Part shown: in pieces, positions 24,065-32,414 of the stretch
Layout: each line of letters begins with the position of its first letter
How positions within the stretch are numbered: position 1 is the stretch's first letter
Origin: Bacteroidota bacterium
GTDB lineage: Bacteria > Bacteroidota > Bacteroidia > Bacteroidales > Prolixibacteraceae
Direction: 5' to 3'
DNA length: 41,531 nucleotides
Assembly (NCBI GenBank): GCA_030698405.1
Contig: JAUYMU010000030.1
Coordinates: forward strand, 1-41,531
Translations under genes and position numbers: made by a program
The notes under the pieces: model-generated
Told to the model about the DNA's origin: nothing
The model's database searches: none
Seen by the model: only the letters and a program-made list of their open reading frames with translations

Positions 24065-24318
24065 AGGGGCTGTTTCAAAAGTTTCTGCAACAGTCACCCC
24101 GAATTTATTTCGGGGTCTGCCGTTACTTAGGTTTACAGAACAATTTATTGTCTATTACTTTGACTCACCCCCACGTTCGCAAGCGAACGTTCTCCTCTCT
24201 TTTAAAAAGAGAGGGGAAGAGCATCGCAGATGCGACGGGGTGAGTTAAAATAAAAGGGATAGATCGAAATACAAGATTACTTCTCGTTTGACTGCAGCGT
24301 CGCTTTTGAAACAGCCTC
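24065..24318. repeat. MITE-like element with 16-bp terminal inverted repeats
   Basis: GGGGCTGTTTCAAAAG (24065-24080) is mirrored by CTTTTGAAACAGCCTC (24303-24318), 15 of 16 bases. Inner CAGTC (24091-24095) and GACTG (24290-24294) extend the symmetry. Inside are a perfect hairpin, ACCCCGAA/TTCGGGGT (24096-24116), and a cloverleaf-like element (24163-24245). No transposase is present and no clear target-site duplication is visible. It fills the gap between susD and the first GH43 gene. Confidence 0.65.
24163..24245. repeat. Cloverleaf-like palindromic element
   Basis: Outer 9-bp stem ACTCACCCC (24163-24171) / GGGGTGAGT (24237-24245) encloses three hairpins in a row: ACGTTCGC-AA-GCGAACGT (24173-24190), the CCTCTCTTTT / AAAAAGAGAGG arm (24194-24214), and GCATC-GCA-GATGC (24221-24233). 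It lacks tRNA sequence features, so it is a structured repeat and not a tRNA. Confidence 0.75.
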
Positions 24319-24344
24319 AATTAAAATTATCTAATCCGAAAACC

Positions 24345-25382
24345 ATGAAATATTTCAAATCCGGCAACCTAATTCCACGACAAACTCTGATTTATTTCTT
24401 CACTATTTGCCTGATCGTTTTGTCTTTAAACACTCAGGCACAGGAACAAATTTCGGTACACGATCCGGTGATGATCCGCCAGAATGATACTTACTTTTTG
24501 TTCTGTACCGGAATGGGAATTAGCGTTTGGTCGTCGCCCGACATGAAAAACTGGAAGAAGGAAAAGGCTGTTTTTGAAAAAGCGCCTCAATGGGCAGTTG
24601 ATGCCATCCCAACTTTTAAAGGCCATATATGGGCGCCGGATATTTCCTTTTTCAAGGACGAATATTACCTGTATTATTCAGTTTCAGCCTTTGGAAAAAA
24701 TACGTCTTGCATTGGTTTGGCAACAAACAAAACGCTCGATGCGGCCGATCCTGAATTCAAATGGGTCGATCACGGAAAGGTGATTCAGTCAATTCCGGGA
24801 GAAACCAACTGGAATGCAATTGATCCGAACCTGATTACTGATGAAAATGGCGATCCGTTTTTGAGCTTTGGCTCGTTTTGGGGCGGCCTAAAACTGGTAA
24901 AACTATCGCCTGATGCAAAATATGTGGATGAAGACATCCATAAAATTCCAACCATTGCTTCGCGTAAAGCCAGTTCGAAAGAGCCAAATCCACCTTCGGT
25001 TGAAAACAATCCTGTGGATGCCGGTGGAAACGCGATTGAAGCGCCATTCATTTTCAGAAAAGATGGGTATTCCTATTTATTTGCTTCGATCGACTATTGC
25101 TGCAAGGGAGTAAACAGTACCTACAAAATGATTGTTGGACGTGCAGAAAAGTTAGTTGGTCCATACCTCGATCAATCCGGAAATTCAATGGCAACCGGTG
25201 GCGGAACATTGCTGCTTCAGGGCGATGAAAACTGGCATGGAGTGGGTCACAATGCGGTGGTAAGTTTTGATGGAACCGATTACCTGGTTTTTCACGGCTA
25301 CGACGCACACGATCAGGGAAAACCAAAACTGAACATCCGAAAATTAGTTTGGGACAAAGATGGATGGCCGGTGGTGGAGTAG
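24345..25382 (+). CDS. GH43 family endo-1,5-alpha-L-arabinanase
   Basis: I chose the ATG at 24345: it gives MKYFKSGNLIPRQTLIYFFT and a hydrophobic signal ending TQAQ, whereas an in-frame ATG at 24288 lies inside the repeat element. The 345 aa product is a single five-bladed propeller domain. The catalytic set of GH43 is present: base D40 in S-V-H-D-P-V, pKa-modulating D160 in N-A-I-D-P-N and acid E232 in A-I-E-A-P-F. H-G-V-G-H-N-A-V (298-305) supplies the histidine seen at the metal site. Members with this short form and N-A-I-D-P-N block are endo-arabinanases cutting alpha-1,5-arabinan. No lipobox is seen, so the product is periplasmic or secreted. Confidence 0.88.
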   Translation: MKYFKSGNLIPRQTLIYFFTICLIVLSLNTQAQEQISVHDPVMIRQNDTYFLFCTGMGISVWSSPDMKNWKKEKAVFEKAPQWAVDAIPTFKGHIWAPDISFFKDEYYLYYSVSAFGKNTSCIGLATNKTLDAADPEFKWVDHGKVIQSIPGETNWNAIDPNLITDENGDPFLSFGSFWGGLKLVKLSPDAKYVDEDIHKIPTIASRKASSKEPNPPSVENNPVDAGGNAIEAPFIFRKDGYSYLFASIDYCCKGVNSTYKMIVGRAEKLVGPYLDQSGNSMATGGGTLLLQGDENWHGVGHNAVVSFDGTDYLVFHGYDAHDQGKPKLNIRKLVWDKDGWPVVE

Positions 25383-25567
25383 AAAGCCCCCTTACCGTTC
25401 CCCAAAAATGGGGGGAAGCTTTGGAAAGCTCTGTGCAGCTTTAATACACAAAATGTATGTCACAGCATTTGATCAAAACAAGGCTCCCTGAGCATGTCGA
25501 AGGGGTATAATCCTTTGCCGTCTGCTTCATCTGACGGACATATTTTATAAAAATTAAAAAGAATACC
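25383..25567. repeat. Palindromic repeat remnants between GH43 and GH51 genes
   Basis: Three small palindromes follow each other: nested stems AAAGC/GCTTT (25383-25422) and TTCCCC/GGGGAA (25398-25417); CCCTGAGCATGTCGAAGGG (25486-25504), a motif found as an intergenic repeat in many bacteria; and CCGTC/GACGG (25518-25537). The remaining bases before the GH51 ATG are AT-rich, with no clear promoter. Confidence 0.55.
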
Positions 25568-27160
25568 ATGATAAAAAAAAATCTTAAACCCCTTTTGATG
25601 CTTGCCTTAACGGGTTTTATACTGCAAGCCGGAGCACAAAATGCACGGATAAAAATTGATATCGAGCGCAAAATTGGCGAGGTAGACAAACATCTCTACG
25701 GAAATTTCGTGGAACATTTGGGTCGCTGTGTTTATGGCGGAATTTACGAAGAAGGTTCGCCTTTGGCCGATGACAAAGGAATAAGGCTGGATGTGCTCGA
25801 AGCGGTGAAAGATCTGAACGTGTCGATCACCCGCTATCCTGGCGGAAATTTTGTTTCGAACTACCACTGGCAGGATGGAATTGGCCCGAAAGACCGACGG
25901 CCTGCCCGCATGGAACTGGCTTGGGCACGGCTGGAATCGAACCGTTTTGGTACCGACGAGTTTATGGACTATGCCAAGCGAATGGGAACCGAACCCTATT
26001 TCTCGGTAAATATGGGAACCGGAACCATTGAAGAAGCCCAACAGTGGGTTGAATACTGCAATGTAAAGAGCGGTCCGTACTTTGCCGAACTCCGGAAAAA
26101 GAACGGCTACCCCGAACCACACAACATTAAATACTGGAGCTTGGGCAATGAAATGGACGGTTTTTGGCAGATGGGTCACATGAACGCTGAAGATTACAGC
26201 AAGAAAGCCCGCGAAGCTGCAAAACTTATGAAGCTGACCTCACCCGACATCAAATTGATTGCAGCAGGTTCTTCAAATTATCGTCCAAATGCCGACCCGA
26301 ACGAATGGAATGCCACCATTTTAAAGGAACTCCGTGATGTGGTTGATTACATTGCCTTGCACATGTATGTAGGCAATCCTGATGATAACTATTACAATTT
26401 CGTATCCACTCCTTTGGTTTTGGAAGAGCGAACCCGTGTGGTAAAAGGCCTGATCGACCGGGAAATGGAAAATGCCGATCGCGGAAACCGCCCACCGATT
26501 TACATTGCCTGGGACGAGTACAACATTTGGTACCGCGCCCGCAGCGAAGATACGATGGCCGGAACACGCGCACTCGAAGAACACTATAATCTGGAAGATG
26601 CACTGGTAATTTCAGGCTTCCTGAATGCTTTTATCCGCAATGCCGACATTGTAAAAATGGCGAACATGGCACAATTGGTCAACGTAATCGCTCCGATATT
26701 CACCAACGAAAAAGGGATGTTCAAACAAACCATCTATTATCCGTTGCAGTTGTTTGCCCAAAATGTGCACGGAACAGCACTCGATGTTTTGGTAGATTGT
26801 GAAACTTACGATACAGAAGAGTTCTCGCTTGGATTGGGAGAATCAAAAACAAAGCAGACCGATGTCCCGTATTTGGATGTATCAGTAACGTACAAAAATG
26901 GTGAAGTGGTGGTTTGTGTGGTCAACCGCAATAAAGACAAGGCGATTGCTACGGATTTGATTTCGCAGGAAGGCAAATTCGCCGGCGATTTTGAAGTATT
27001 TGAAGTAAATGGTCCGGACATTAAATCGGGAAATGATTTTGGAAAAACTACGGTTCAGACTGTAAACAAGCCAGCAATCAAAGTAAAAACTACCGACAAG
27101 CTGACTTATTCATTTCCTCCGCATTCATTCACCATGCTAAAAGGAAAAATCGTAAAATAA
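25568..27160 (+). CDS. GH51 alpha-L-arabinofuranosidase
   Basis: This 530 aa protein has a signal peptide (1-23, ending LQAGAQ). The (beta/alpha)8 barrel starts with H-L-Y-G-N-F-V-E-H-L-G-R-C-V-Y-G-G-I, includes R-Y-P-G-G-N-F, and has acid/base E195 in S-L-G-N-E-M-D-G and nucleophile E317 in A-W-D-E-Y-N-I-W-Y. A beta-sandwich follows, ending F-P-P-H-S-F-T-M-L. GH51 enzymes remove terminal alpha-L-arabinofuranose from arabinan side chains and arabinoxylan. With the two GH43 enzymes it would finish arabinan breakdown in the periplasm. The length is normal and no catalytic residue is missing. Confidence 0.93.
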   Translation: MIKKNLKPLLMLALTGFILQAGAQNARIKIDIERKIGEVDKHLYGNFVEHLGRCVYGGIYEEGSPLADDKGIRLDVLEAVKDLNVSITRYPGGNFVSNYHWQDGIGPKDRRPARMELAWARLESNRFGTDEFMDYAKRMGTEPYFSVNMGTGTIEEAQQWVEYCNVKSGPYFAELRKKNGYPEPHNIKYWSLGNEMDGFWQMGHMNAEDYSKKAREAAKLMKLTSPDIKLIAAGSSNYRPNADPNEWNATILKELRDVVDYIALHMYVGNPDDNYYNFVSTPLVLEERTRVVKGLIDREMENADRGNRPPIYIAWDEYNIWYRARSEDTMAGTRALEEHYNLEDALVISGFLNAFIRNADIVKMANMAQLVNVIAPIFTNEKGMFKQTIYYPLQLFAQNVHGTALDVLVDCETYDTEEFSLGLGESKTKQTDVPYLDVSVTYKNGEVVVCVVNRNKDKAIATDLISQEGKFAGDFEVFEVNGPDIKSGNDFGKTTVQTVNKPAIKVKTTDKLTYSFPPHSFTMLKGKIVK

Positions 27161-27186
27161 GTAATTGAAACCATTTATTGTCGAAT

Positions 27187-28791
27187 ATGAAACATTTGAA
27201 TTTACTACTGGCATTCGGATTTATTTTTCTGGCAATTTCCTGCGGAAAAGAAAATAATGATGAACCTGATCCTGTCGATCCGGTGGTGGTGCCGGTAGTA
27301 AATACCCGAAATGATTCATTTACAGGACCAGCTTATGCGGACAATTACACTCCTTTTTCAGGATGGACAACCAAAGCGCAATGGAATCTGGCCAATGTGC
27401 ACGACCCTTCGGTTGAAAAGTGCGGCGAATATTACTACATGTATCAAACCGATGCTTCCTATGGAAATGCGCACAACGGCCATGGCCATTATCCTTACCG
27501 GCGGTCGAAAGATTTGGTGAATTGGGAGTTTTTGGGAATGACTTTTCAAACTGTTCCTTCCTGGGTAAAAGATTCGCTGAACCACAAACGGGCACGAATG
27601 AATCCCGCTTTACCACCCATCGAGAATCCTGATTACGGCTTTTGGGCGCCTTGTATCCGGAAAGTGGGCAGCAAATACCGCTTGTATTACAGTGTGGTGG
27701 TTACCAATCCAATTGTAGGCACCGACACCAACAAATCATGGACAGAGCGGGCATTCATCGGTCTGGCCGAATCAGACGACCTTGCAACAAATTTATGGAC
27801 CGACAAGGGAATGGTTGTTTGTTCCGAACCTGATGGAGTGGTCGATTACAATCGTTCAGGTGAAAACGACTGGAATGGATATTTCAGGTTCAATGCCATC
27901 GACCCAAGTTTTATTGTTACGCCTGAAGGCGAACACTGGTTAATTTACGGATCGTGGCATTCGGGCACTGCAGCAGTTCAGGTAAATCCGTTGACAGGTA
28001 AACCTGATAAATGGGAAAGCAGTACAGATTACGGCGTGCGAATTGCCGGACGCGGAAATGTTAACAACAACCGCTGGCAGGCATTGGAAGCTCCGGAAAT
28101 AATTTACAACCCCGATACCAAATATTATTATCTGTTTCTGGCCTACGACGAACTTTCGGTGGCATACAACACACGCGTTGCGCGCTCCAGAATGATTACC
28201 GGGCCCTTCCTTGGAATCGACGGGCAAAACATTACCAATGGCGCCGAATGCTGGCCCATGTTGACTCATCCTTATGCTTTTAACAACCATACCGGATGGG
28301 TCGGTATTTCACATTGCGGCGTGTTTCAGAATCCGGATACAAAACAATGGTATTACACATCGCAGGGACGACTGCCGGAAGGAGTGCCCGGAATAATTGT
28401 TTCCAATGCCATAATGATGGGCCATGTTCGTGAAATTTTCTGGACAGAAGATGGTTGGCCGGTTGTCATGCCCGAACGTTATGCCGATGTCCCGCAACTC
28501 GCGCTTAATGCTGCCGCAGTTGCAGGAGATTACGAAGTGATTGTAATGGAATACCAGTATAAAACGATTCAAAAGCCGGTTACACTTCGTCTCTTTTCAA
28601 ATGGCACAGCAGTAGGAGCCTTTACCGGGCAATGGACACTCGACAGCGATAAAAAAGTGCTGCAAATCGGGAGTCAAAAATTGATTGTTCGCGATGGCTA
28701 CAATTGGGAAGGTTCACCCCGAAAGGCTACCCTCGTTTTATCCGGCCTCACAACATCAGGTCGGCCAATTTGGGGTAAAATGATTCGTTAA
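27187..28791 (+). CDS. GH43 family arabinanase, two-domain surface lipoprotein
   Basis: The ATG at 27187 is preferred to the TTG at 27178, as it starts the lipoprotein signal (ending FLAISC, Cys19). The cysteine is followed by an acidic Asp/Glu/Pro-rich linker, suggesting surface display. The 534 aa product has the GH43 propeller with base D73 in N-V-H-D-P-S, D239 in N-A-I-D-P-S and acid E301 in L-E-A-P-E-I. A C-terminal beta-barrel domain (about 430-534, ending G-R-P-I-W-G-K-M-I-R) matches the arrangement of larger extracellular endo-arabinanases with a C-terminal domain. Placed at the surface, it would cut long arabinan into pieces for SusC/SusD. It follows GH51 by 26 bases and ends 10 bases before a convergent gene. 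Confidence 0.88.
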   Translation: MKHLNLLLAFGFIFLAISCGKENNDEPDPVDPVVVPVVNTRNDSFTGPAYADNYTPFSGWTTKAQWNLANVHDPSVEKCGEYYYMYQTDASYGNAHNGHGHYPYRRSKDLVNWEFLGMTFQTVPSWVKDSLNHKRARMNPALPPIENPDYGFWAPCIRKVGSKYRLYYSVVVTNPIVGTDTNKSWTERAFIGLAESDDLATNLWTDKGMVVCSEPDGVVDYNRSGENDWNGYFRFNAIDPSFIVTPEGEHWLIYGSWHSGTAAVQVNPLTGKPDKWESSTDYGVRIAGRGNVNNNRWQALEAPEIIYNPDTKYYYLFLAYDELSVAYNTRVARSRMITGPFLGIDGQNITNGAECWPMLTHPYAFNNHTGWVGISHCGVFQNPDTKQWYYTSQGRLPEGVPGIIVSNAIMMGHVREIFWTEDGWPVVMPERYADVPQLALNAAAVAGDYEVIVMEYQYKTIQKPVTLRLFSNGTAVGAFTGQWTLDSDKKVLQIGSQKLIVRDGYNWEGSPRKATLVLSGLTTSGRPIWGKMIR

Positions 28792-28801
28792 ACGTATCTG
28801 T

Positions 28802-29479
28802 TTATTCCTCTTCCGAATTATCCAAGAACGCTTCTACATCGCATTCATATTCCTTATTTTCAAAATCAGTTTTGGTTAGCCATTTTTCTGAAGTTGTCAT
28901 CGAATATTGAGCGTTTCCTTTGCTTTGCAAATCCCAAATAATTCCTTCGGCTTCAGGAAATGAAACGTTGCCATCAAGAGGGTCTTTGAACAACCGGATT
29001 ATTAAATTACTGTCTGAAAGACTGTTTCTAAGCGCTTTCAGAACCAATTCCTTGGTTATTTCCGTTGCGTCGTCCTGTTCCGCCTTCATTTCAAATTCAA
29101 CGATATTGGCTTTGCAATTGGGAAACTTGCCATTGTATGATTTGTAAAGCAATTGATTAATGCTAAACAATACCTTGTGAATGTAAATGTCAGAGTAATT
29201 CTCCGAAACCTTTTCGCGCAGCATTTCGTGCGAAAGATTGACGATCTGTCCCTCATTCAATACGTCAGAAAGTTTGTACTCCAGAACAATCGCGGCGGCA
29301 TCAGTTGGCTCAAAGTCGGCAATCGCCATAAACAGATATTCCTTCAATTCATTTTGATTTACCTTCCCGGCATCTTCGTAATCGAATCTTTTTAAAAGCT
29401 CAATAAAATCAGCATTGGTCCATGCACCATCAAGCTCTTCTATCGTTTTTACTGAATTTATTTTTATTGAGTATTTCAT
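28802..29479 (-). CDS. Hypothetical 225 aa protein downstream of a PAS histidine kinase
   Basis: I do not recognise this family. The product has no signal peptide or membrane segment, is acidic (C-terminus FLDNSEEE), and is predicted cytoplasmic and mostly helical. Notable segments are D-F-E-P-T-D-A-A-A-I-V-L-E-Y-K-L near residue 55 and F-K-D-P-L-D-G-N-V-S-F-P-E-A-E-G near residue 165. It starts 23 bases after the histidine kinase stop on the same strand, so it is probably co-transcribed; no receiver or HPt signature is present to make it a classical partner. Confidence 0.7.
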   Translation of the reverse strand: MKYSIKINSVKTIEELDGAWTNADFIELLKRFDYEDAGKVNQNELKEYLFMAIADFEPTDAAAIVLEYKLSDVLNEGQIVNLSHEMLREKVSENYSDIYIHKVLFSINQLLYKSYNGKFPNCKANIVEFEMKAEQDDATEITKELVLKALRNSLSDSNLIIRLFKDPLDGNVSFPEAEGIIWDLQSKGNAQYSMTTSEKWLTKTDFENKEYECDVEAFLDNSEEE

Positions 29480-29502
29480 ACGTTTGTAATTTAAATGATT
29501 AA

Positions 29503-30699
29503 TTAAGCATTCTCGTCAAACTCGATTTTGTCAGCACTCTCAATTTTGTCTAATGGTTTTTCGATGGGCAATGCAAAATAGAAGGACGAACCCTCTCCTT
29601 CAATGCTTTCAACCCAGATTTCACCATCGTTTTTTTCTAAAAACCCTTTTACCAGTAACAATCCAATTCCTGCTCCTTTGTTCTCTTTTCTGGCTTGAAA
29701 AAGTATTTTGATTTGTGGGGTAAAAAGTTTCGCCTGAATCTCTTTTGACATTCCAATTCCGGTATCCTTTACCTGAACTATAATTTTATCCTCTTTGCTT
29801 TTCGCTGTAATTGTAATTTTTCCTCCTGTTGTTGTATGCTTTACCGCATTCGAAACTATGTTTTGAATAATTGAGAGCAACATTTTTCCGTCGGCAAAAA
29901 CAGTTGCATTTTCATCAACATCATGATGCAAGTATATTGAATTTAAAGAAGCGGTTTCATTTAAAGTGTCGAATACCTTCTGAATATATTTGGCAAGTTT
30001 GATTTTTTTCGGAGAAAATACTTCGGCTGCATATTTTATTCTCGCCCATTCAACAAGATAATCCAGCATATCTAACTCATCTTTTGATGATTTATGTAGA
30101 AGGTCGAGCATTTCTTTAACAACGGCCGGCTTCATTCGTTCAAAATTTGATTTTAAATATTCTGCTGTTCCAATAATCCCGGCCAATGGGCTTCTTAAAT
30201 CGTGTGAAAGTATGGAAAGAACACTCTCTTTATGTGTATTGAGATCTTCCAGTTCTTTCACATATTTTTTTATCGCGTCTTCAGATTTTTTCCGCTCAGT
30301 TAAGTCCCGCAATATTTTTACATAGCCCATCCTCTCTCCATCAATACCAATTAGAGGGAAAACCAAACCGTAAGCATAAAATGTACTCTTGTCCTTACAA
30401 ATGTGCCATCTGTTATCTGTGGCCCGTCCCTCTTTTAACGCTTTGTCAATTTCCATTTTCGGAATACCTTTTTGTATATCTTCCGCTGTAAAAATTATAT
30501 CAAAGGGTTTCCCGATAATTTCATCTGTCTCATAACCAAATATAGTGGATGAGCCTGAACTCCAACTATTAATTAAAAAATCTTCATCCAGCGTAAAAAT
30601 TGAATAATCCTGCAGACTATCAATTATTTGGCTATAGAATTCAGAAGTAGGTACATATTTGCTCTTAAGCGTTTTCGAACTGTCCTGATCTTTTTTCAT
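29503..30699 (-). CDS. Soluble PAS-domain sensor histidine kinase
   Basis: This 398 aa protein has no signal peptide or transmembrane helix, so it senses in the cytoplasm. Residues about 20-135 are a PAS domain (Y-S-I-F-T-L-D-E-D-F-L-I-N-S-W, then F-G-Y-E-T-D-E-I-I-G-K, ending I-L-R-D-L-T-E-R-K). After a short coiled coil, the HisKA domain has H166 in S-I-L-S-H-D-L-R-S-P. The HATPase domain shows an N box (I-I-Q-N-I-V-S-N-A-V-K-H), G1 (D-T-G-I-G-M-S) and G2 (G-A-G-I-G-L-L-L-V-K). No response regulator is encoded nearby. The signal is unknown. Confidence 0.9.
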   Translation of the reverse strand: MKKDQDSSKTLKSKYVPTSEFYSQIIDSLQDYSIFTLDEDFLINSWSSGSSTIFGYETDEIIGKPFDIIFTAEDIQKGIPKMEIDKALKEGRATDNRWHICKDKSTFYAYGLVFPLIGIDGERMGYVKILRDLTERKKSEDAIKKYVKELEDLNTHKESVLSILSHDLRSPLAGIIGTAEYLKSNFERMKPAVVKEMLDLLHKSSKDELDMLDYLVEWARIKYAAEVFSPKKIKLAKYIQKVFDTLNETASLNSIYLHHDVDENATVFADGKMLLSIIQNIVSNAVKHTTTGGKITITAKSKEDKIIVQVKDTGIGMSKEIQAKLFTPQIKILFQARKENKGAGIGLLLVKGFLEKNDGEIWVESIEGEGSSFYFALPIEKPLDKIESADKIEFDENA

Positions 30700-31076
30700 A
30701 AGAAAATATCTGTATTAATTAATTGATTATTAAGCGTTCACATGGGACTCACACGCCAGAAAGCATCCACTTTGAACATTTATTTTCGCTTCGCGGATTT
30801 CCACTTCTTTCCAATTCATTCTATTTTTGTGCCGCCTCCTTTAAAATATTTCCAGCGGCATGTTCGTTTCATCTGAATTTATATGTATTACGTTTCGGAA
30901 ATTTATGAAATAAAATAGGTTGAAATTTACGAAAAAGGATTGCAAGAGTACTAAATAAAAATGCAATACTCAAATTTACACCTGTGAAATTATTGCCAGG
31001 CTCAGACCCGCCAAATTGTTCACAATCGGAAAAGAGTTAAGTGGCGATTTCATGATAGAAGTACTCCGGAAAAAAT
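30700..31076. other. Intergenic region upstream of the histidine kinase
   Basis: This 377-base stretch separates the 3' end of the acyltransferase gene from the kinase start. It is AT-rich with no convincing gene, RNA fold or promoter; a 61-codon open frame on the plus strand (30723-30908) has no protein-like features. The kinase promoter should be near its left end but no TAnnTTTG match is seen there. Confidence 0.5.
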
Positions 31077-32414
31077 TTATGCTATATTTCTTAATATTGA
31101 CCCTATCAACTCATTGCGTTTTTTTACGATTTGTGCCTGAAGGGATTTATGCCGAATTTTAATTGCAAGACTTTGAGCAATTTCCTGATAAAAAAGAAGC
31201 AGATTGAAGGCAAGTTTCCCGGCAAAGGGCATCAAAATAAATATGAGTAACGAAATTAATACTGAACCTGTAACCATGAAAACCAAAATTGTTCCAACCA
31301 GATAAAGAATCGGGAAAACGACCAATCCTGCGACAAAGTTGAACGTGCTTAAAAAAGCAGTGTCCTTTACTTTCGGGCGTATTATTCTGCGGGGAACAAA
31401 AAAAGGAATTGCATTGAAAAGTAACCCGAAGAGAAATACGGGTAAAGTAACCACGGCAGCGACTATGTTTCCTGCAAGTTCAGCCCAATTGGTACTCCCG
31501 GCATAAGCAACCTGTTCGTCAGTTAGGTTCAATTCATTGACTTTCTGAAAATACAGACTGGTTTCCTGAACGATTTTTTCAAATGCCTCGGGTGTGCTGT
31601 TCTCCAGTTTTTCAATTTTTGCAATCAATTCCTTTTCAGCATAAAAAAGTTGCAGCACTTTGTTTTTACTGAAGAAGTGCGCTCTTGAATACGATTTACC
31701 CACCAACTGCCGAATATTTTCATATTCCTGATAATGCATTTTACTGTTGATCTGAAGCGTTAAGGGCGCAATTCGGTCATGAATTTCGTCGCGCAGACTG
31801 AGCATTGCTTTTTGCGGGTTTTCAGCATATTCCTCGCGGTAACGATCCACTTCAATCGGTTCGCCATACTGAACAATGAGGGTGCGGTTGAACTTCCAGT
31901 AATGGTTGTAGAAAATTCCTACGGGAACAATTTGCAACTTCAGTTTAAAATTATTTTTCGCTTCGGCTTCGAGCGCAATGCGCGGTATGGCCTTTTTGTG
32001 CGGCAGCATTTGCCTTTTTCCTGAATGTGCAGCTTCAGGAAACAAGCCAATCGATTGTCCATTTTCAAGCAGATGAGTTACCTGCTCAAATACTTGCTCA
32101 TTGTTCGAAAGGTTTTCTTTTCCGTCGCGGATGCGGTAAATCGGCAAAAGTTTGATGTATTTCAGGAACGACTGTGCAGATTTAGACTTGAAAATATCGG
32201 CGCGTGCAAGCCAGGTTGTTTGCAATGAGTTGGTACAAACCACTGCCAGCGGATCCATCAGCGCATTCTGATGATTGGCAGCAAAGATGACCGGTTTCGC
32301 TTTGGGAATATGATGACGACCGGTTATCACCACGCTTTGGTGAGTGAGCCAAAAAGCAAAACGTACATAAGTTCGTATAATCTCGTATCCAACCGACCAA
32401 CTTTTTATGCTCAT
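31077..32414 (-). CDS. PlsC-like membrane acyltransferase
   Basis: I chose the ATG at 32414, which overlaps the preceding transporter stop in an ATGA, rather than upstream in-frame codons. The 445 aa product starts with an amphipathic or hydrophobic helix, then the acyltransferase domain with P-V-I-F-A-A-N-H-Q-N-A-L-M-D-P-L and G-L-F-P-E-A-A-H-S. Here His and Asp are five residues apart rather than the usual four, as in the Gpt2-like branch of glycerolipid acyltransferases, and the usual E-G-T-R is E-A-A-H. The C-terminal third has about three hydrophobic segments. It probably acylates glycerol-3-phosphate, lysophosphatidate or a related acceptor at the inner membrane. The substrate is not certain. 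Confidence 0.8.
   Translation of the reverse strand: MSIKSWSVGYEIIRTYVRFAFWLTHQSVVITGRHHIPKAKPVIFAANHQNALMDPLAVVCTNSLQTTWLARADIFKSKSAQSFLKYIKLLPIYRIRDGKENLSNNEQVFEQVTHLLENGQSIGLFPEAAHSGKRQMLPHKKAIPRIALEAEAKNNFKLKLQIVPVGIFYNHYWKFNRTLIVQYGEPIEVDRYREEYAENPQKAMLSLRDEIHDRIAPLTLQINSKMHYQEYENIRQLVGKSYSRAHFFSKNKVLQLFYAEKELIAKIEKLENSTPEAFEKIVQETSLYFQKVNELNLTDEQVAYAGSTNWAELAGNIVAAVVTLPVFLFGLLFNAIPFFVPRRIIRPKVKDTAFLSTFNFVAGLVVFPILYLVGTILVFMVTGSVLISLLIFILMPFAGKLAFNLLLFYQEIAQSLAIKIRHKSLQAQIVKKRNELIGSILRNIA

Noticed and set aside
24163-24245. Cloverleaf fold as a possible tRNA gene
   Set aside because: The closing stem is 9 bp, arm sizes do not fit, and there is no T-loop GTTC-A consensus, anticodon loop pattern or CCA end.
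30723-30908. 61-codon open frame upstream of the histidine kinase
   Set aside because: It has no domain, signal or plausible promoter, unusual residue use, and overlaps the expected kinase promoter region.
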